From the NCBI RefSeq assembly GCF_000340215.1, contig NW_006921538.1, positions 3,784,936 to 3,848,935 of the forward strand: a stretch of DNA of 64,000 nucleotides. Direction: 5' to 3'. The position numbers were made by a program, and so were the translations under genes. Below the pieces are notes generated by a model. That model did no database searches. It was not told the origin of the DNA and saw only the letters and a list, made by a program, of their open reading frames with translations. Source of the DNA: Pseudocercospora fijiensis CIRAD86. Its lineage: Eukaryota > Ascomycota > Dothideomycetes > Mycosphaerellales > Mycosphaerellaceae. Shown here in pieces: positions 12,420 through 23,841 of this stretch (the first letter of the stretch is position 1; each line of letters begins with the position of its first letter).

Positions 12420-12935
12420 GATAAACAGATTTCGGGGAATTTGAGGGCGTTGGAGAGTCTTGTGCTTGTTTGGGAGGAGATGGTTTGTCTTGGAGGTGAG
12501 GGGGAGGTGAGGGCTGTGAAGGGGGTTGTGGAGGGGTTGTTTGGGGAGGGAATTTTGAGAGGGGAGGAGGGGAAGTGGAGGGGCGGTGTTAAGGTTGGGG
12601 TGTAATGTGAAATGGATGGGGACGAGGAGGGGCGTTTGGGTTGGTTTGATTGCATTTGTGAGCGGCTGAGGTGCAGTGGCAGTGGCAGCTGTCCCAGGAG
12701 GATTGGGAATATCGGTGTTGTTGGATTTTGCTAATAGCGATTGATGGATTCAGCTGCTGGCATAGAACTGGGTATGAATGAGCATGTGGAAAATACAATG
12801 AGACGGCGTCACGCGTCTTTGGACGGTGATGTTGTCCTTGCATATCGCCATCACCCTCTCATCCTCGCTCCCACTCTTTCTCCGGCCGAAGCTCCTCGCA
12901 TTCCAGTTTCTTCTAACAGACGTATCCCACCAGAT
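12420..12935. other. Intergenic, strand-skewed G-rich stretch
   Basis: From about 12,440 to 12,660 the plus strand is strongly G/T-rich with runs of GGAGG and GGGG. I see no gene. It is probably the 3' regions of the two convergent neighbours. Confidence 0.35.
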
Positions 12936-13839
12936 CTACACATCCCTCTCTTTCAAAATCATCCGGATACCTCGCCGTCGTCTCCTTTTACGCTCCGCCC
13001 CTTGGTCATGGCTGCAATTGCCAAATTCCAACCATGTCTCTGTGCTCTGATCCTGATTGTTAGAGTGAGATAGCAAGGTGACTTGTTGCTCTCCATCCTT
13101 CTTCCCCCGAGTGTAGTCCCAGTGATCGAGCGCAGTTTCGCTCTGCCTCACAGCGTATTCGTCACGTAGTCGCCAAAAGGGGGCCGCGAGTCCACGCTCG
13201 GTTGTTGGTGAGAATCTTGCCTGCGTGCCTCGCATCCCAAATGCCACCAGGAGAAGAAGAGGTATGCTCGCAAATAGCTCGCTGGTTGAGAAGGTTGTTG
13301 ATCTGAAGCGGTGGTACCCCTGGCACTCTGGCCTTGTCGTATAAGGGCTCTGTCGATCTCACCGAGGTTGGCTTGGGCGATCGCGTTTCGGTGCGCCGCT
13401 GCTGTATACTGAGGATCCTTTCTGCATTGCAGACCCGTTGCCATCATCTCTCGGTGGCTCGAAGCCGTAGGAATCGTCTATGACGGATGTTGTACAAGCT
13501 GTGGCTGTCAGCTCCTCGGTCAGCATCTCCGTTCCAAGTAGTCGCGCCTTTACAGCTCGTGTACTCAGGGGATGGGTATGCTCGCAGTGTCAGTCTCCCG
13601 AAACCTACCGTAGCTCTTCGTGAGCATCCACTGACCATCACCGACTCGCAGCTGTTCCTGGTGCTACTCGGGCAGCCGTAGGTGTCACGTAGGGAAGATT
13701 TGGCGCCGCGGTTTGCACTTTTGAGAAGTGGCGCCAGAAACAACAGGAACGGCGCATATGCGAAAAACCGCGCATTCATCAGGATTATGGGGACAGGCCA
13801 AGGAGGAAGGGGGAGAAAGGGGACAGGCGTGATCTTCAT
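12936..13839 (-). CDS. Probable two-helix membrane protein, exon structure unresolved
   Basis: Two protein-like blocks in different minus-strand frames suggest one spliced gene. The first begins at ATG 13839: MKITPVPFLPLPPWPVPI leads into a hydrophobic helix (FFAYAPFLLFLAPLL) and then NRGAKSSLRDTYGCP. The second, ending at a stop at 12936, carries another hydrophobic helix (ELFASIPLLLLVAFGMRG) followed by RLRDEYAVRQSETALDHWDY and a basic tail with six consecutive Arg/Lys. Candidate donors such as GTAGGT occur near 13,600, but I could not fix the introns. A frame between them (KDPQYTAAAHRNAIAQANLG) may also be coding. The start codon lies inside the 72-base tandem duplication at 13798-13940. 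No family is recognised. Confidence 0.4.
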
Positions 13840-13940
13840 CAAGAGTTCGTTACATATCAAGGTGGTGTTCCAAGGAGGAAGGGGAGAAAGGGGACAGGCG
13901 TGATCTTCATCAAGAGTTCGTTACATATCAAGGTGGTGTA
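13798..13940. repeat. 72-base direct tandem duplication
   Basis: 13798-13869 and 13870-13940 are almost identical. They differ by one G in a homopolymer (GGGGG versus GGGG) and at the last bases. The junction is seamless. The unit spans the proposed start codon and first codons of the minus-strand membrane-protein gene, so that ATG and its context exist twice. Confidence 0.9.
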
Positions 13941-14596
13941 GCATAGGTGTCGCGGTTGACCTTCTTCTCCAAACCACTGCGGACGGCAGCGACATGATGA
14001 AAAAGTTGTTTGTATGCCAGCAAAAGTTATGTGGTCGCCCTCGCCTCTGAGAAGGACGTAAAGGCAGTCATTCGTGAGCGACTGCCACCCACGGGGCCGC
14101 TAGATTATGAAGGAGAAAAGAAAAGAACTTGAAAAGCGGAGGTCAGCTGTAGACTGCAGTTTTATGCTTGGATTTGCGTGCTCAATGCTGCCGTTTGCTG
14201 TGCCCAGGCGTTTCATATGATGCCGAGCACGGGCCAGCCGGCGCATATTCGGGGTGCTTTGCAGTGCCTGGAAACCCATTGTCAACACTTCACCAAAATG
14301 TGACAACAATACATTCATCATCGAAGTGGAGACATTCACTGCCAACGCAATTGATAGACCGCCGCAGACCCACCTTGAAAACTCACTTGCTCCTTTGCGA
14401 GTGAATCGCGTGAGCTGTAGTATTTAACAGTCCGTATTTCCATGTCACCCCTTGTTCCCACACCTCACAAAGTATCCACTCCGCAACCATTTCTGCTGAC
14501 ACAGAATCCACATCTCAACTGATCCCCACTGGCGGACAGCGCGAAATCCAACACAATCGAGAAAGTGTTGACCTACACATCGAAACAACCACGGCC
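13941..14596. other. Intergenic, promoter region
   Basis: Promoter-side region shared by the minus-strand membrane-protein candidate and the plus-strand gene at 14597. A 78-codon frame here has no support. CA/AC-rich leader sequence precedes the ATG at 14597. Confidence 0.4.
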
Positions 14597-15631
14597 ATGC
14601 CTCCAACGAGGTTCCCAAGCTTCGACAGTCTCGAACTTCATAGCTACGTCCACGACGCCACTATGGCACCAAGAGCCATCTCCAAATCCGAGTACGACCG
14701 CCTGACGACTGAGACCGCTGAGGCTCAAACACGAATCAATGGCGTTATCAAGGGGGTCTGCTCTAAGCTCCCCTCTGAGCTGCGACTAAAGATTCTTGAA
14801 GCGTACTTACACTCCCATGACATGGCCCTATTCACGATGTGGCCCGGAGCAGCCCGCCTCTACATTCCGGACTCGTTTGGCATCAGAAGAAATGTCCAGG
14901 CCGATGGATCAATTGACTTCCCTGGGATGTGCTCAGCGATGGCCGGATTCCTCATGAAGAGACTCAAAGATCAGGCCTACATGTCCTCCATGGCAGAAGA
15001 GTCACCAGCACAAGTGCAGGCAGTGCTCCAAGAGATGGACATCGAGTGCGCTAAGATGCTTCCCAAGCATACCATCCACCAATTCGCGGCGACATTTCCC
15101 ACCAGAGCTCAACCCACTCGAACCCCCATTCCACGTAAGCTGCGTCACTGCACCGACAAGATCTTTCACATCAATCTCAAGATCACCCTCCAGCAGACGT
15201 TCCAGGCACTCTACCCTGTCGACCTCTACGCTGCGATCAATGGTATTGCTCATATCAAGCAACATTTCCCATCCTTGATCTCGCTAAGAGTCATGCTGTG
15301 CGACCTTGGAAGTAGCTACTACGGTGTGCAGGGGGCGACTCGCTCTCTATTCCGATCCGGCTACATGTCTCCAAACTGCCAGAACAGGTACACGACTATT
15401 GAGGAGGAGATGGAGAGACTCGTGGTCGAGATGCACAAGATCCCAGGCATCAAGAGATCCATCGTCTGGTATGAGTCTGAAGATGCGCAAGCAGCTCGTC
15501 AGGAAGCCAGGGCACAACAGAGCGACTTGACTGGGCTGATGGTCGCGAAGGGAGAGCAAAGCCAGGAGATGACCGCTGCAAAGGTGGTGGATCGGGCGAT
15601 CCATGCTGTGGACCTAGACGTTGATTTTTGA
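14597..15631 (+). CDS. Hypothetical protein with F-box-like segment
   Basis: Single exon, 344 residues, ATG in strong context (ACGGCCATGCC). Residues ~58-75 (SKLPSELRLKILEAYLHSHD) resemble the L-P-x-E-L-R/I-x-I start of F-box and related fungal domains. That domain usually recruits Skp1, but the match is short. The remainder is mixed helical and strand sequence with few low-complexity parts, ending in DRAIHAVDLDVDF. Many Dothideomycete orphan proteins share this layout (short F-box-like segment, then an unclassified C-terminal part). The function is otherwise unknown. Confidence 0.75.
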   Translation: MPPTRFPSFDSLELHSYVHDATMAPRAISKSEYDRLTTETAEAQTRINGVIKGVCSKLPSELRLKILEAYLHSHDMALFTMWPGAARLYIPDSFGIRRNVQADGSIDFPGMCSAMAGFLMKRLKDQAYMSSMAEESPAQVQAVLQEMDIECAKMLPKHTIHQFAATFPTRAQPTRTPIPRKLRHCTDKIFHINLKITLQQTFQALYPVDLYAAINGIAHIKQHFPSLISLRVMLCDLGSSYYGVQGATRSLFRSGYMSPNCQNRYTTIEEEMERLVVEMHKIPGIKRSIVWYESEDAQAARQEARAQQSDLTGLMVAKGEQSQEMTAAKVVDRAIHAVDLDVDF

Positions 15632-16103
15632 GGCACCATCGGCGCCTAAGCGCGATCAACTACGTTCGCCGGGTGAAATACTCACGTATGCATGACACAC
15701 ATGGTTTGTGGGCGTGATTTAAGGGGGCAGGGCTTCATAGGAAGAGCGACAGCCTACGAGAGAAAATACTATCGCGTTCGCAAATTGAGTAGCCAAGCCC
15801 AAGTTCCTTAGTATCACCTGAAGCAAGCATGCTGTGCACTTTTCCGTAGTCTAACGCACCATGAACATTTTTGAGACAACTGCCTGGCCAGTCGAGTTAC
15901 TACAAGTAGTGATTCACCATATACCTCGCATCCATTGTTAATACTACATGAGGCTTGATCCACACTCGAGTCGTGCCAAGCGCATGTGAAAGCGGATCGT
16001 CCCGCCAAGATCCCTGCCTTCACCCCTGTCCAGTCAACAAATAATACATCTCCGACTCGAACCACGATTTCAACAACCACGCGCAACATCCAAAGTCGCA
16101 ACT
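15632..16103. other. Intergenic between tandem plus-strand genes
   Basis: No protein-like frame. The last ~80 bases before 16104 are CA/AAC-rich, as in a fungal 5' leader. Confidence 0.4.
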
Positions 16104-16721
16104 ATGCCTCCCATCCGTACCCCCAATTTCGAGTTCGCCAAACAGGCTCTGGGCCTAGAAGTCAAGCAGCCGCCCCTCAGCCCCGACGAAACACACCACA
16201 TCAAAGCCCTGGTCGGCTGCAAGAGAATCGTCGACGAGCACATGGCCACCGCCCGCGCCCTCGAAGTAGAATATCTGGAGAAGCTCAACCTCGTATCGCC
16301 AAGAACCACGCTTCGCCTCTTCGCCGAATGGCTCGCCAACATCGCCACGTACATCAATCGCAACGGCGACGCCTCCCTCCTCGAACAACATATCTTGCGC
16401 GAAGTCGCAAATTTGAGAATTGCTGCCGAGCAGACTCAGCCTTTTGAGAACCGGAAGTCGCCATGTATTACTATTGGCGCGCCCGTGCAGTGGAAGACGG
16501 TGATCAGGGGGCCGGTGATTGGAGGGAGGTTGAGTTCGGCGTTGGTGGAGTGGATGTTTAAGCGGACAAGGCTCTATCTTCCGCATCTTGCTATGGAATG
16601 CTTCATTCATCGGACTGTGTTTGAGATGGCGGTGGAGACGGAGGGGGCTTTGCTGGGTATGCTGGAGGAAGCGGAGGAGGCAGAGGAGGCAGAGGAGGTT
16701 CGTGAGGTTGAGATGGACTGA
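16104..16721 (+). CDS. Hypothetical protein with acidic EEA tail
   Basis: Single exon, 205 residues, ATG context ACTATGCC. The body has the texture of a helical soluble protein (KALVGCKRIVDEHMATARAL; LFAEWLANIATYINRNGDAS). Near the end an imperfect 9-base repeat (GAGGAGGCA) encodes EEAEEAEEAEEVREVEMD, an acidic tail. No family is recognised. It shares orientation and a similar leader style with the gene at 14597, but I see no sequence similarity. Confidence 0.65.
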   Translation: MPPIRTPNFEFAKQALGLEVKQPPLSPDETHHIKALVGCKRIVDEHMATARALEVEYLEKLNLVSPRTTLRLFAEWLANIATYINRNGDASLLEQHILREVANLRIAAEQTQPFENRKSPCITIGAPVQWKTVIRGPVIGGRLSSALVEWMFKRTRLYLPHLAMECFIHRTVFEMAVETEGALLGMLEEAEEAEEAEEVREVEMD

Positions 16722-18773
16722 AGAATGGAACTCGAGTCTAAGAGAACGAGAAATGCGGTGGCGCTGGAGCTGGGACAGGGCAAACGAGGTGGACATCGAC
16801 TGCCGATATTACACAAATCACATCCACCCACAACTGACTCTTGCTTTGCAAAGTATCATCCATTTTCAATGGACAGCCATGACCTTGCGCAAATTCCACC
16901 CGCCTGAAGCAAGGATATGTGGATCTATGTATGTGATCGAAGCGGCTTCACACGCCGTGAGTGCGCTCTCCCATCGCTTTACATCTATGCTACCATTGTC
17001 ATCTTTGCCTATAACTACGGTAGGAGCTCAAGCAGAGGTATCTCAGGATTACTGCACGAAGACTCTCTCCAGCATTGCTTATTTACAGCGCGACTTCCAT
17101 CACGAGTCCTTTCCTACGCGTCCATGGTCTGATCCGAATCACGTTGACAAGGTGCTCAGGTCAAGACACGGTTTTCATCAAAGACGTGATGGTTCGCCAT
17201 TGTTCTCTTCGGTCAAGAGTTCTTGCTTCGGCTGAAAGTGGCTAGACAAAGGAGATCAATGAGAACTGGTTATCTACAGGAATACATTCAGACATCGAGC
17301 ACATGCTATGTGGTCTAATAACGCCGCCCTGAATCTCCCCCGGCGACCTCTATATCTCTCCACCAATATACCAGGGTGATTGGGCACTTCAGCATTTGGG
17401 CATCTGACTGGCAAGGCGCCCACCCCTGACTTTGGCCCGTGGTACTCACAATTGATTGCTTGGAGATTCCAGCAAACTTGTCTCATTGGAATCAAAACTC
17501 TCACACCAAGTATACCGAGAAGCAAGCTTCGGAGCGGCTTCTCTTCTCATGCTGAACATTGCAACCATAGGACTTATTTTGGACATTTATCCCAGCACCG
17601 CGCACTGCCGAGTGGCATCCCCGACATGAAACGTTACATTCGTCATGCACGAGGACATACTTTCAATCATCGAAACGTATAGAGACTACATTATTCCATG
17701 CAGCTCCTGACGCTCAGGGCTTGTATTACACTGCGCAACAAGATTTTATCAGCGATGGTTCTCGATGTGCTTTTCGACCATTCAAAGTCAACACCTGCAT
17801 TAACAGAAGGTGGAAGTCTCAGTACGACACCACGACGCTCACTGCGCATTCATTTGGTGAAAACGAGGGCCATAGCACGAAGTATAGAGCGTCTTGCGAT
17901 GACTATAAGTTCATCGCCTCTGGCACACTGGACGACACGGCGGACCTTGGTGTCTGCATCAGTAAGAACGCGATGTCCTGTTTTCAACTACCGCTTGAAT
18001 CGCACACGACTTTCTGCGCAGCTCACGATACCCCGAGCTTTTTCGTCAAGGATAGGCGAGCCCATCAAGGCCACGCCGAAAAACTGGATCCCAGTATACG
18101 GCCTGCGATGTCCATGACTGCTTCCTCTACTCCTGTCAAGCTGGGGAGAATGACACGACCGACATCTAGATTGGAGCCGGAGTGAAGCCACCTTATGGTG
18201 CTCTGTGAACAAAGCTGTCTCCGAGGCCTGCCCGTTGATCGATGTTGCCGCTCTCTGTCTCAACTCTGGCAGCGTGGTGTCCTGGGCGACAAATGATGGC
18301 CTATGCAGTTCAGGTCGCCAGCACGATGAGATTCCTGATGATCTATAGAACTGGAAAGAACAAATGTGGAATACCTGCCCAGTGAGCGGTCGATGCAAGA
18401 AAGAGTAGGCCTAGAGCCATCCATTTCTCGGCCGCACATGATGTGCAAACTATCAATGCAATACTGAGGCCGAAACCTTGGTGATCACGTTTTCACAAAG
18501 CTTTGTCCTCTTCCTACCTCCCGTGGGTCTTGGCAAGCCTGTCACTTGTGTGAAAGTGAATTGGCTGGGGATCAGGCAGATCTGTACTTCACTGGCATCT
18601 TGCGGACATTTCATAGCCTCTCTCCAGCTTCTGTCGTCTTGATCCGATACACTGACCACTGCTTGCACTCGAAAGCTCTGAACACGTATTACACGGATCA
18701 AAGACAACCAACGGCCTCATTTCAAGAGCCACAGCGCAAAAACCAACCGATTATAGCCCAATGTACAACCTAA
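16722..18773. other. 2-kb stretch without a confident gene
   Basis: Frames at 17380-17682 and 17721-18185 (+) lack an ATG in a sensible place. The second (from TTG) is cysteine-containing and reads somewhat protein-like (FIASGTLDDTADLGVCIS), so a decayed gene is possible. Nothing is firm enough to call. Confidence 0.3.
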
Positions 18774-20210
18774 ATGGTGAAAGTCAAGAACTCCGCTGAA
18801 GAGCTTCGCCAGCGAGCGGACGAGCTCGTCAATAAGTATCGTCTCCTCGAGGGACAATATGCAGCTCTACCGTTGCACCGCCGCCGCAATCTGAAAGCTG
18901 GTACTTCTTGGGAGACATTCTGCGCTGCTGCAATCTTCGAAGGACGCATCTCACAGTACTGCCGCGAGGAAGATGGCTCTTTTGATATTCTGCAGACTCT
19001 TGTCAAGCAGTCGAGGGACTTCCGGCAGGAGATGTTCCCGGTTGCTATACCATGGTTCTCGGACTTGGCGGCCGTCTATCAGCGAGCGCATGACGAAGCG
19101 CGTAGCTGGACGACCTACACTCTGAATCAAGAGCAGGTCGGGCTTGCGAAGCTGAAGTGGAAGTATGAGCAGGCCAGCAAGCTTCTCGGCCACCTGAATC
19201 ATGCACCTACAACTGCTGCAGAAACATCATCTCGAGGGATGGAGTGTTTTGCGCAAGCGTGCAAGAGTATCTCAAGTGGTATGCAGGAGCATGCAGCACT
19301 AAAGGCGGCAGAAGATGAGATGGAGCGATTCAGCTACGACGACGACCATTTCATGGCGACTGAAGGCGTGCGGGAGTGGTTCTCAATCGATCTCCGCATG
19401 CCCGCTTGGCCATCCGCAGATCCTCCGCCAGACTTCACAAGATGGCAGCAGGGCGGTGTCCCTGCCAGCCAGCCTGGAGTTGCTTCAGGTTCATCCACGT
19501 CTACGCCGAGGATGTTCGATTTCAGCCAGGCGTCTCAGTCATCAAGCAGCAAGGCAGGCGGAATCTGGTCGGAGCGAACGTCCGGACTCAACGGTTCTCA
19601 GCAGAACGGGACAACTGCTGGAGGATGGTGGGACAAGAACAATCCTCAGAGCTCGCCACAGGCCCAAATGCCGCCACCACCGCGGCCAGCTCCGAAGGTG
19701 GACCACAAATCACGTCTCGCCGAGTACGATGCACACTGGAAGTCCCTTGCGCCACACGATAAGCAGTTCCCATGCCCAAACTCGACTTTCAGCATGCCCA
19801 GCTTTCAGAACCGCCAGGAACTGCCATACAATCAGCAGAAAGTCGCACAATGGTCTCCGGCAACGGTCATTGGGGTCATGACAAAGCGGTTCTTCACGGA
19901 TGCGTTTGCGATTCGGACTACACTCATCACATTTTCGGACGACCCAACCAGCGTTGACTTCGAATTGCAGAAGAAGAATTCGGCAACCACGGTAGTCGCG
20001 CTTCGCAAGACACTTAAGATGGAGAGTGTCAAGTGGCATCCAGACCGATTGAACCGTCGTACCGGAGTGCCTGGCCAGATCGATGAGTCGATTGGTAAAG
20101 CGCCTGGTAATGTCGCGATCCGGTCCGCCGTCCAGGAGCTCATTGAGCAATGCGACAAGTTTGTTCATGGAGCGAAGGATTGGAATCCGGATGAGACAAT
20201 GGGGTCTTGA
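18774..20210 (+). CDS. Protein with C-terminal J-like (HPD) segment
   Basis: Single exon, 478 residues. The first ~200 residues are helical and charged with coiled-coil character (SAEELRQRADELVNKYRLLE). Residues ~210-330 are a Ser/Gly/Gln/Pro-rich linker. The last ~100 residues contain LRKTLKMESVKWHPDRLNRR with H422-P423-D424, the Hsp70-stimulating HPD tripeptide in its usual K/R-W-HPD-R/K context, followed by a helix (AIRSAVQELIEQCDKFVHG). This resembles a J domain with a long, divergent region before the HPD, so I call it J-like. If real, it would be an Hsp40-type cochaperone with the J domain at the C-terminus, the reverse of the common order. The coding call is strong; the J assignment is moderate. 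Confidence 0.85.
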   Translation: MVKVKNSAEELRQRADELVNKYRLLEGQYAALPLHRRRNLKAGTSWETFCAAAIFEGRISQYCREEDGSFDILQTLVKQSRDFRQEMFPVAIPWFSDLAAVYQRAHDEARSWTTYTLNQEQVGLAKLKWKYEQASKLLGHLNHAPTTAAETSSRGMECFAQACKSISSGMQEHAALKAAEDEMERFSYDDDHFMATEGVREWFSIDLRMPAWPSADPPPDFTRWQQGGVPASQPGVASGSSTSTPRMFDFSQASQSSSSKAGGIWSERTSGLNGSQQNGTTAGGWWDKNNPQSSPQAQMPPPPRPAPKVDHKSRLAEYDAHWKSLAPHDKQFPCPNSTFSMPSFQNRQELPYNQQKVAQWSPATVIGVMTKRFFTDAFAIRTTLITFSDDPTSVDFELQKKNSATTVVALRKTLKMESVKWHPDRLNRRTGVPGQIDESIGKAPGNVAIRSAVQELIEQCDKFVHGAKDWNPDETMGS

Positions 20211-20922
20211 AGGAATGAAGGACAAAGGATAGCGGCATTGGGAAACCTGGATCGGCTAGGGTAATGACAAAGCATAAAGGAGGAAATTGTGAGACCACGA
20301 GCGGTGTCCAGCTGAAGAGGCCTTTGTGGTGATCTGGAGGAGCTCAGCGCTCTTGCCAGATCGTAGCATGTGCGGCCTTCTGTTTCCATGTATGCATAGG
20401 CCGGTAGAAGATTGGAGAATTGACATCTTCAAGCGTGAAAGCATCCTCGACGTCTCTTTCAAGACTCTCCATGTACTTTTCTTCGTTCCACTTCGGCTCA
20501 TCCAATCCTGTAGGGATTTTCGGCGATCATGTTTTTGCCGCTGTCATAACATTAGCTCCTGCTGTGTCCACTCCGACCAACACTTCAATCACCTATTGGA
20601 AAGCATCGTGCTAACAAACGCCACTGGAAAGTCCATTTTCTGAGCGGACTCTTCGTCGCTTGCGAAGGTCTTGAGTTGCCATAATGTTGCCTGGGAAGTG
20701 ATGGCGTCCTCGAAATCCTAGTGTTGATACTCGATTATGTTCCGTATCGATGCTGTTTGTTTTAGGCACAATGTTCCCGAAAGTCCGTCCGTCCCGCAAG
20801 CATAACCCTTGGCAATTTACTGAATCGGGCAGTGGACTTGCTTGAAAGATCCAATGAAGTTGCGAAGAATCGGCCCCCAAATCCTGCGTCCCTGGTCAGC
20901 GCCAAACTCTCTTGCAGTATCT
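20211..20922. other. Intergenic, 3' flank of the J-like gene
   Basis: Frames on both strands are short and overlapping. Nothing is convincing. It separates the J-like gene from the broken minus-strand locus at 20923. Confidence 0.4.
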
Positions 20923-22280
20923 TTACTGTTTCGATTCCGGAATTGTTCTCCTCAGCACGCCCAAGAAGCTACTCGGCCACGGAATCTCCCACTCTTCCCA
21001 CCTGCCCGGCAATATCTGGCTTTGGCGGCCTGACCTCCCGCCTTTCGATTCGAGCTTGAAATCATGAATGGTCTTGGTGACCGCGGCCATGAAGTCGCTT
21101 ATCTTCGGCTGGTCGTCTCCCATGCCAAACTTGTTGCGGGTGTTTTCCTCAGCTCTTTCGCTCACCATAGTATGTTCTCGCCATCCGGCCCGGTTGGGTC
21201 TCGTTCCTGTGAGCGCAAGCAGTCGAAGAAGAAGCGGAGGCCCGAGTTCAGAATAGGAATGGTGAAGTCTTCGTCGCTAGGTCGCTGCTTCGTGACGGAC
21301 AGGAAAGTGATCGAAAGCCCAGGGTGACGATTGAGTATGATATGAGTCCGTGTCGATGCGAACATTGATTCTGGAAGGTCAGTTGGATTTCCCCCAAACT
21401 CTTCTGTCGCTTGCACCAAAGTGCTGATCGATCCGCGAGTAATGCCAAGTACGCGGTCCAGCTTCAGCATGTCGAACCCATGCTCGTTGATCAACGGCCT
21501 CAAGCTCTTTCTCTGCCCATTCAATAGTCTCATCTTGCAGAATTCGTGTTGCTCCGTCGAAAGTTGCCTCAGCTCCATTCAGATCGGTCCTGGCCTCTAA
21601 GGTATTGCTCCTCCTGCCGCATCTCAGGGTGCGGCAACGCTTTGCAACTTGGTCTCGGCAGAACATTGCTGGCTGAATGTATGGGTGGTAGATCGGAGAA
21701 AGGCCGGGATGCGTCAATCGTGGAAGAATAAGTGTGAGCGGAGGCGTGTGCTATCGAAAAAGAAAATCGACGAAAGGACTCGGCGGCCTTGGTTGTTGGA
21801 TTCCATGTTGTGGCGAGGTCTCAGGACAGCTTCATTCGGACTCTGTGTTCCAAATCCTCTCTGCGCATGAGGACTTGGCTGCGATTTTGAGCTACCGACG
21901 GATGAAGTGGTCGTACGCTGAAAGCGAGAAGTCCTCTTATCCCAAGCTTACGATCCCAGGCACGGTTTGCTATGTGCCAAGGCTCAACACGAGTGCCTTG
22001 CCGGCCAGTGACGCATAGTCTTGCGAGCTGTATCCTCCCCCGGCGGTGCCTTGCCGCTTTAACAGCTTTTCGGGAACCGAACCAGCCCCTTGTAACCATA
22101 TTGCGACATCAGCCCATAGACCAAAGCCTCTTTCCATGTTCCTCGGCCATGCTGACATGCTGCTCCCGTCCAAGTTGTGTCTTTCTTCGGCCAAATGTTC
22201 CAGTCAATACGTAAGATGTGCGACAGCAGCACCTCGTCTTCCATGCCATCACGACCTTCAGCCCCATTCGAGTCGGTCAT
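20923..22280 (-). pseudogene. Frame-broken minus-strand gene remnant, family unknown
   Basis: Protein-like segments follow one another on the minus strand but change frame repeatedly. 22280-22059 contains ILRIDWNIWPKKDTTWTG and ALVYGLMSQYGYKGLVRF, continued from ~22085 in another frame by PEKLLKRQGTAGGGYSSQDY. After a gap, 21717-21490 carries ATRILQDETIEWAEKELE, then 21500-21162 (MLKLDRVLGITRGSISTLVQ, SGLRFFFDCLRSQERD), then 21168-20923 (NKFGMGDDQPKISDFMAAVT). At three of the junctions the frame slips within a few bases and no GT-AG pair is obvious, which points to indels. A heavily spliced intact gene is the alternative. I do not recognise the family. Confidence 0.4.
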
Positions 22281-23841
22281 CGTGGTATTCCATCGCTGCG
22301 CAGGATCTAGCGGTCATGAGGCATTTGTGAAGGCCCACTTCAATCGCGCACTCTCGCGTCCGTGCTCCGCCGGTATGTAAGGTCTGTTTTGGTGTTTCGC
22401 AGGCGGCTTTGACGGTGTGGCAATTGCAGAACAGGCCTCGACTGTCGAGCCTTCAGGCAAAGCGCATTGCTACAGGGTGGCGAGTGGTGGAGCTTTTCGT
22501 GAACCGTGTTCTCGGTCCGTAGTCGCAATGTGTATGCTGTGCGATGCTTACGCGTTGAGCGGTTTACGAGCGATCCATGGTGGATTGAGTTATCCTTTTG
22601 CGCTGGTTGTCTTCGTTTGCGCCAGCTGTAGTTGTTCGGCTCCTGCGAGTCGGCTTTCAGTACGTCCCTTGCCCTGAGCCTTTGGTTACCACTGCCCTTG
22701 CCCAGGTCCATGGCGCAAATCAGTATGCTTGCTGAGCTCGCTCGAGTCGCTCTCGTCGTGATGGTGTATGTCTTGGCAATCAGCCCTGTTTGCAATAAGA
22801 GCTGGAAGAAGCTGTGGGCATCGCTTTGGCTTGAGCTACGCTCGCCACGGCTTCAGGGGCCAAGACTTCCGCCTCATCAAACACAGCAACGTCGAAGACC
22901 ATACCTCAAATAACTCAACAACACACCATTGCAATCGCTTCAAACTTGCAGAGCTCCATTGCACCATATTTGTCTAAAGTTTGACCGAATACAAAGACTG
23001 TATGTGGCCAAACGCACGAAACCTCGCTGTCAACGGAAGGACGAGCTGATTGAGCATTATGTACGCACTCAAAACACCAGTCCATAACCAATAAGATCTC
23101 CGAGATCACAAGCCTCCGTGGCCAATTCAGAATTCGTTCTGAGGTATGTATTCCCCTCATCACAATCCTGGCTGGCGACGGCAAATGGCAAATGGCAAAA
23201 TGGCACACAACAGAGCATCCGCTCTAGGATTTGGAAGCTAAAAGAAACACCGTCTGGGTTTCAACAGCCACTCATGCGTCCGGGCTTGAGTGGTTGATTG
23301 TTTTGCTCTTCAGACCTATTTAATTTGATATGGTCGAGTCTCCTTTTGCGCCTCCTTTTTGAATGATTACGACACCCAGTGTTCAGTATGAAACAGCTAT
23401 CTTTTTGTTTTCGCCGCATGGAAGATCTCAATGGCCTCAATGGCGAGATCGGTCTCTGTTGGAAAGCAAGAGCTGAAAGAAGCAGGACACTGAGCGTGTG
23501 CACCGGGGATCGAACCCAACTCAACTCGCCTGTCGGGCTTTGAAGTATGCACACAGAGTCAACCCTGTGTCAGCGTGGAGCAGTCTATTACAACGAGTCA
23601 TGATATGGTGAGGAACGAAAGAGCTCACAAAGACCTGCAACACCTGGCGATAAACGATGTTGGCATGGAATGCTGTAGGCTTTGTCACAATGTTCGAACA
23701 ATAGTCTTGGCATGAACGAGCATTCAATCTTTACCAGCCTTGAACAAAGCTCTTGGCATGAACGCGCTTCTCCTGCTGCAAACTTGGAACTTCCACACAA
23801 CACAAACCACCTTGTTCCACAAACCGCCTAGCAAGCAGACC
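22281..23841. other. Intergenic, no confident gene
   Basis: Frames such as 22340-22795 (-) and 22632-22913 (+) overlap and look random. A tRNA-like T-arm on the minus strand near 23,495-23,515 was considered and rejected. A short direct repeat, TCTTGGCATGAACG, occurs at about 23705 and 23751, just before the next gene. Confidence 0.35.

Noticed and set aside
23490..23560. tRNA-like T-arm on the minus strand (GGGTTCGATCCCC) with a 7-base complementary GTGTGCA/TGCACAC pair
   Set aside because: Only about 28 bases separate the 5' acceptor half from the T-arm, leaving no room for both D-arm and anticodon arm; not a functional tRNA.
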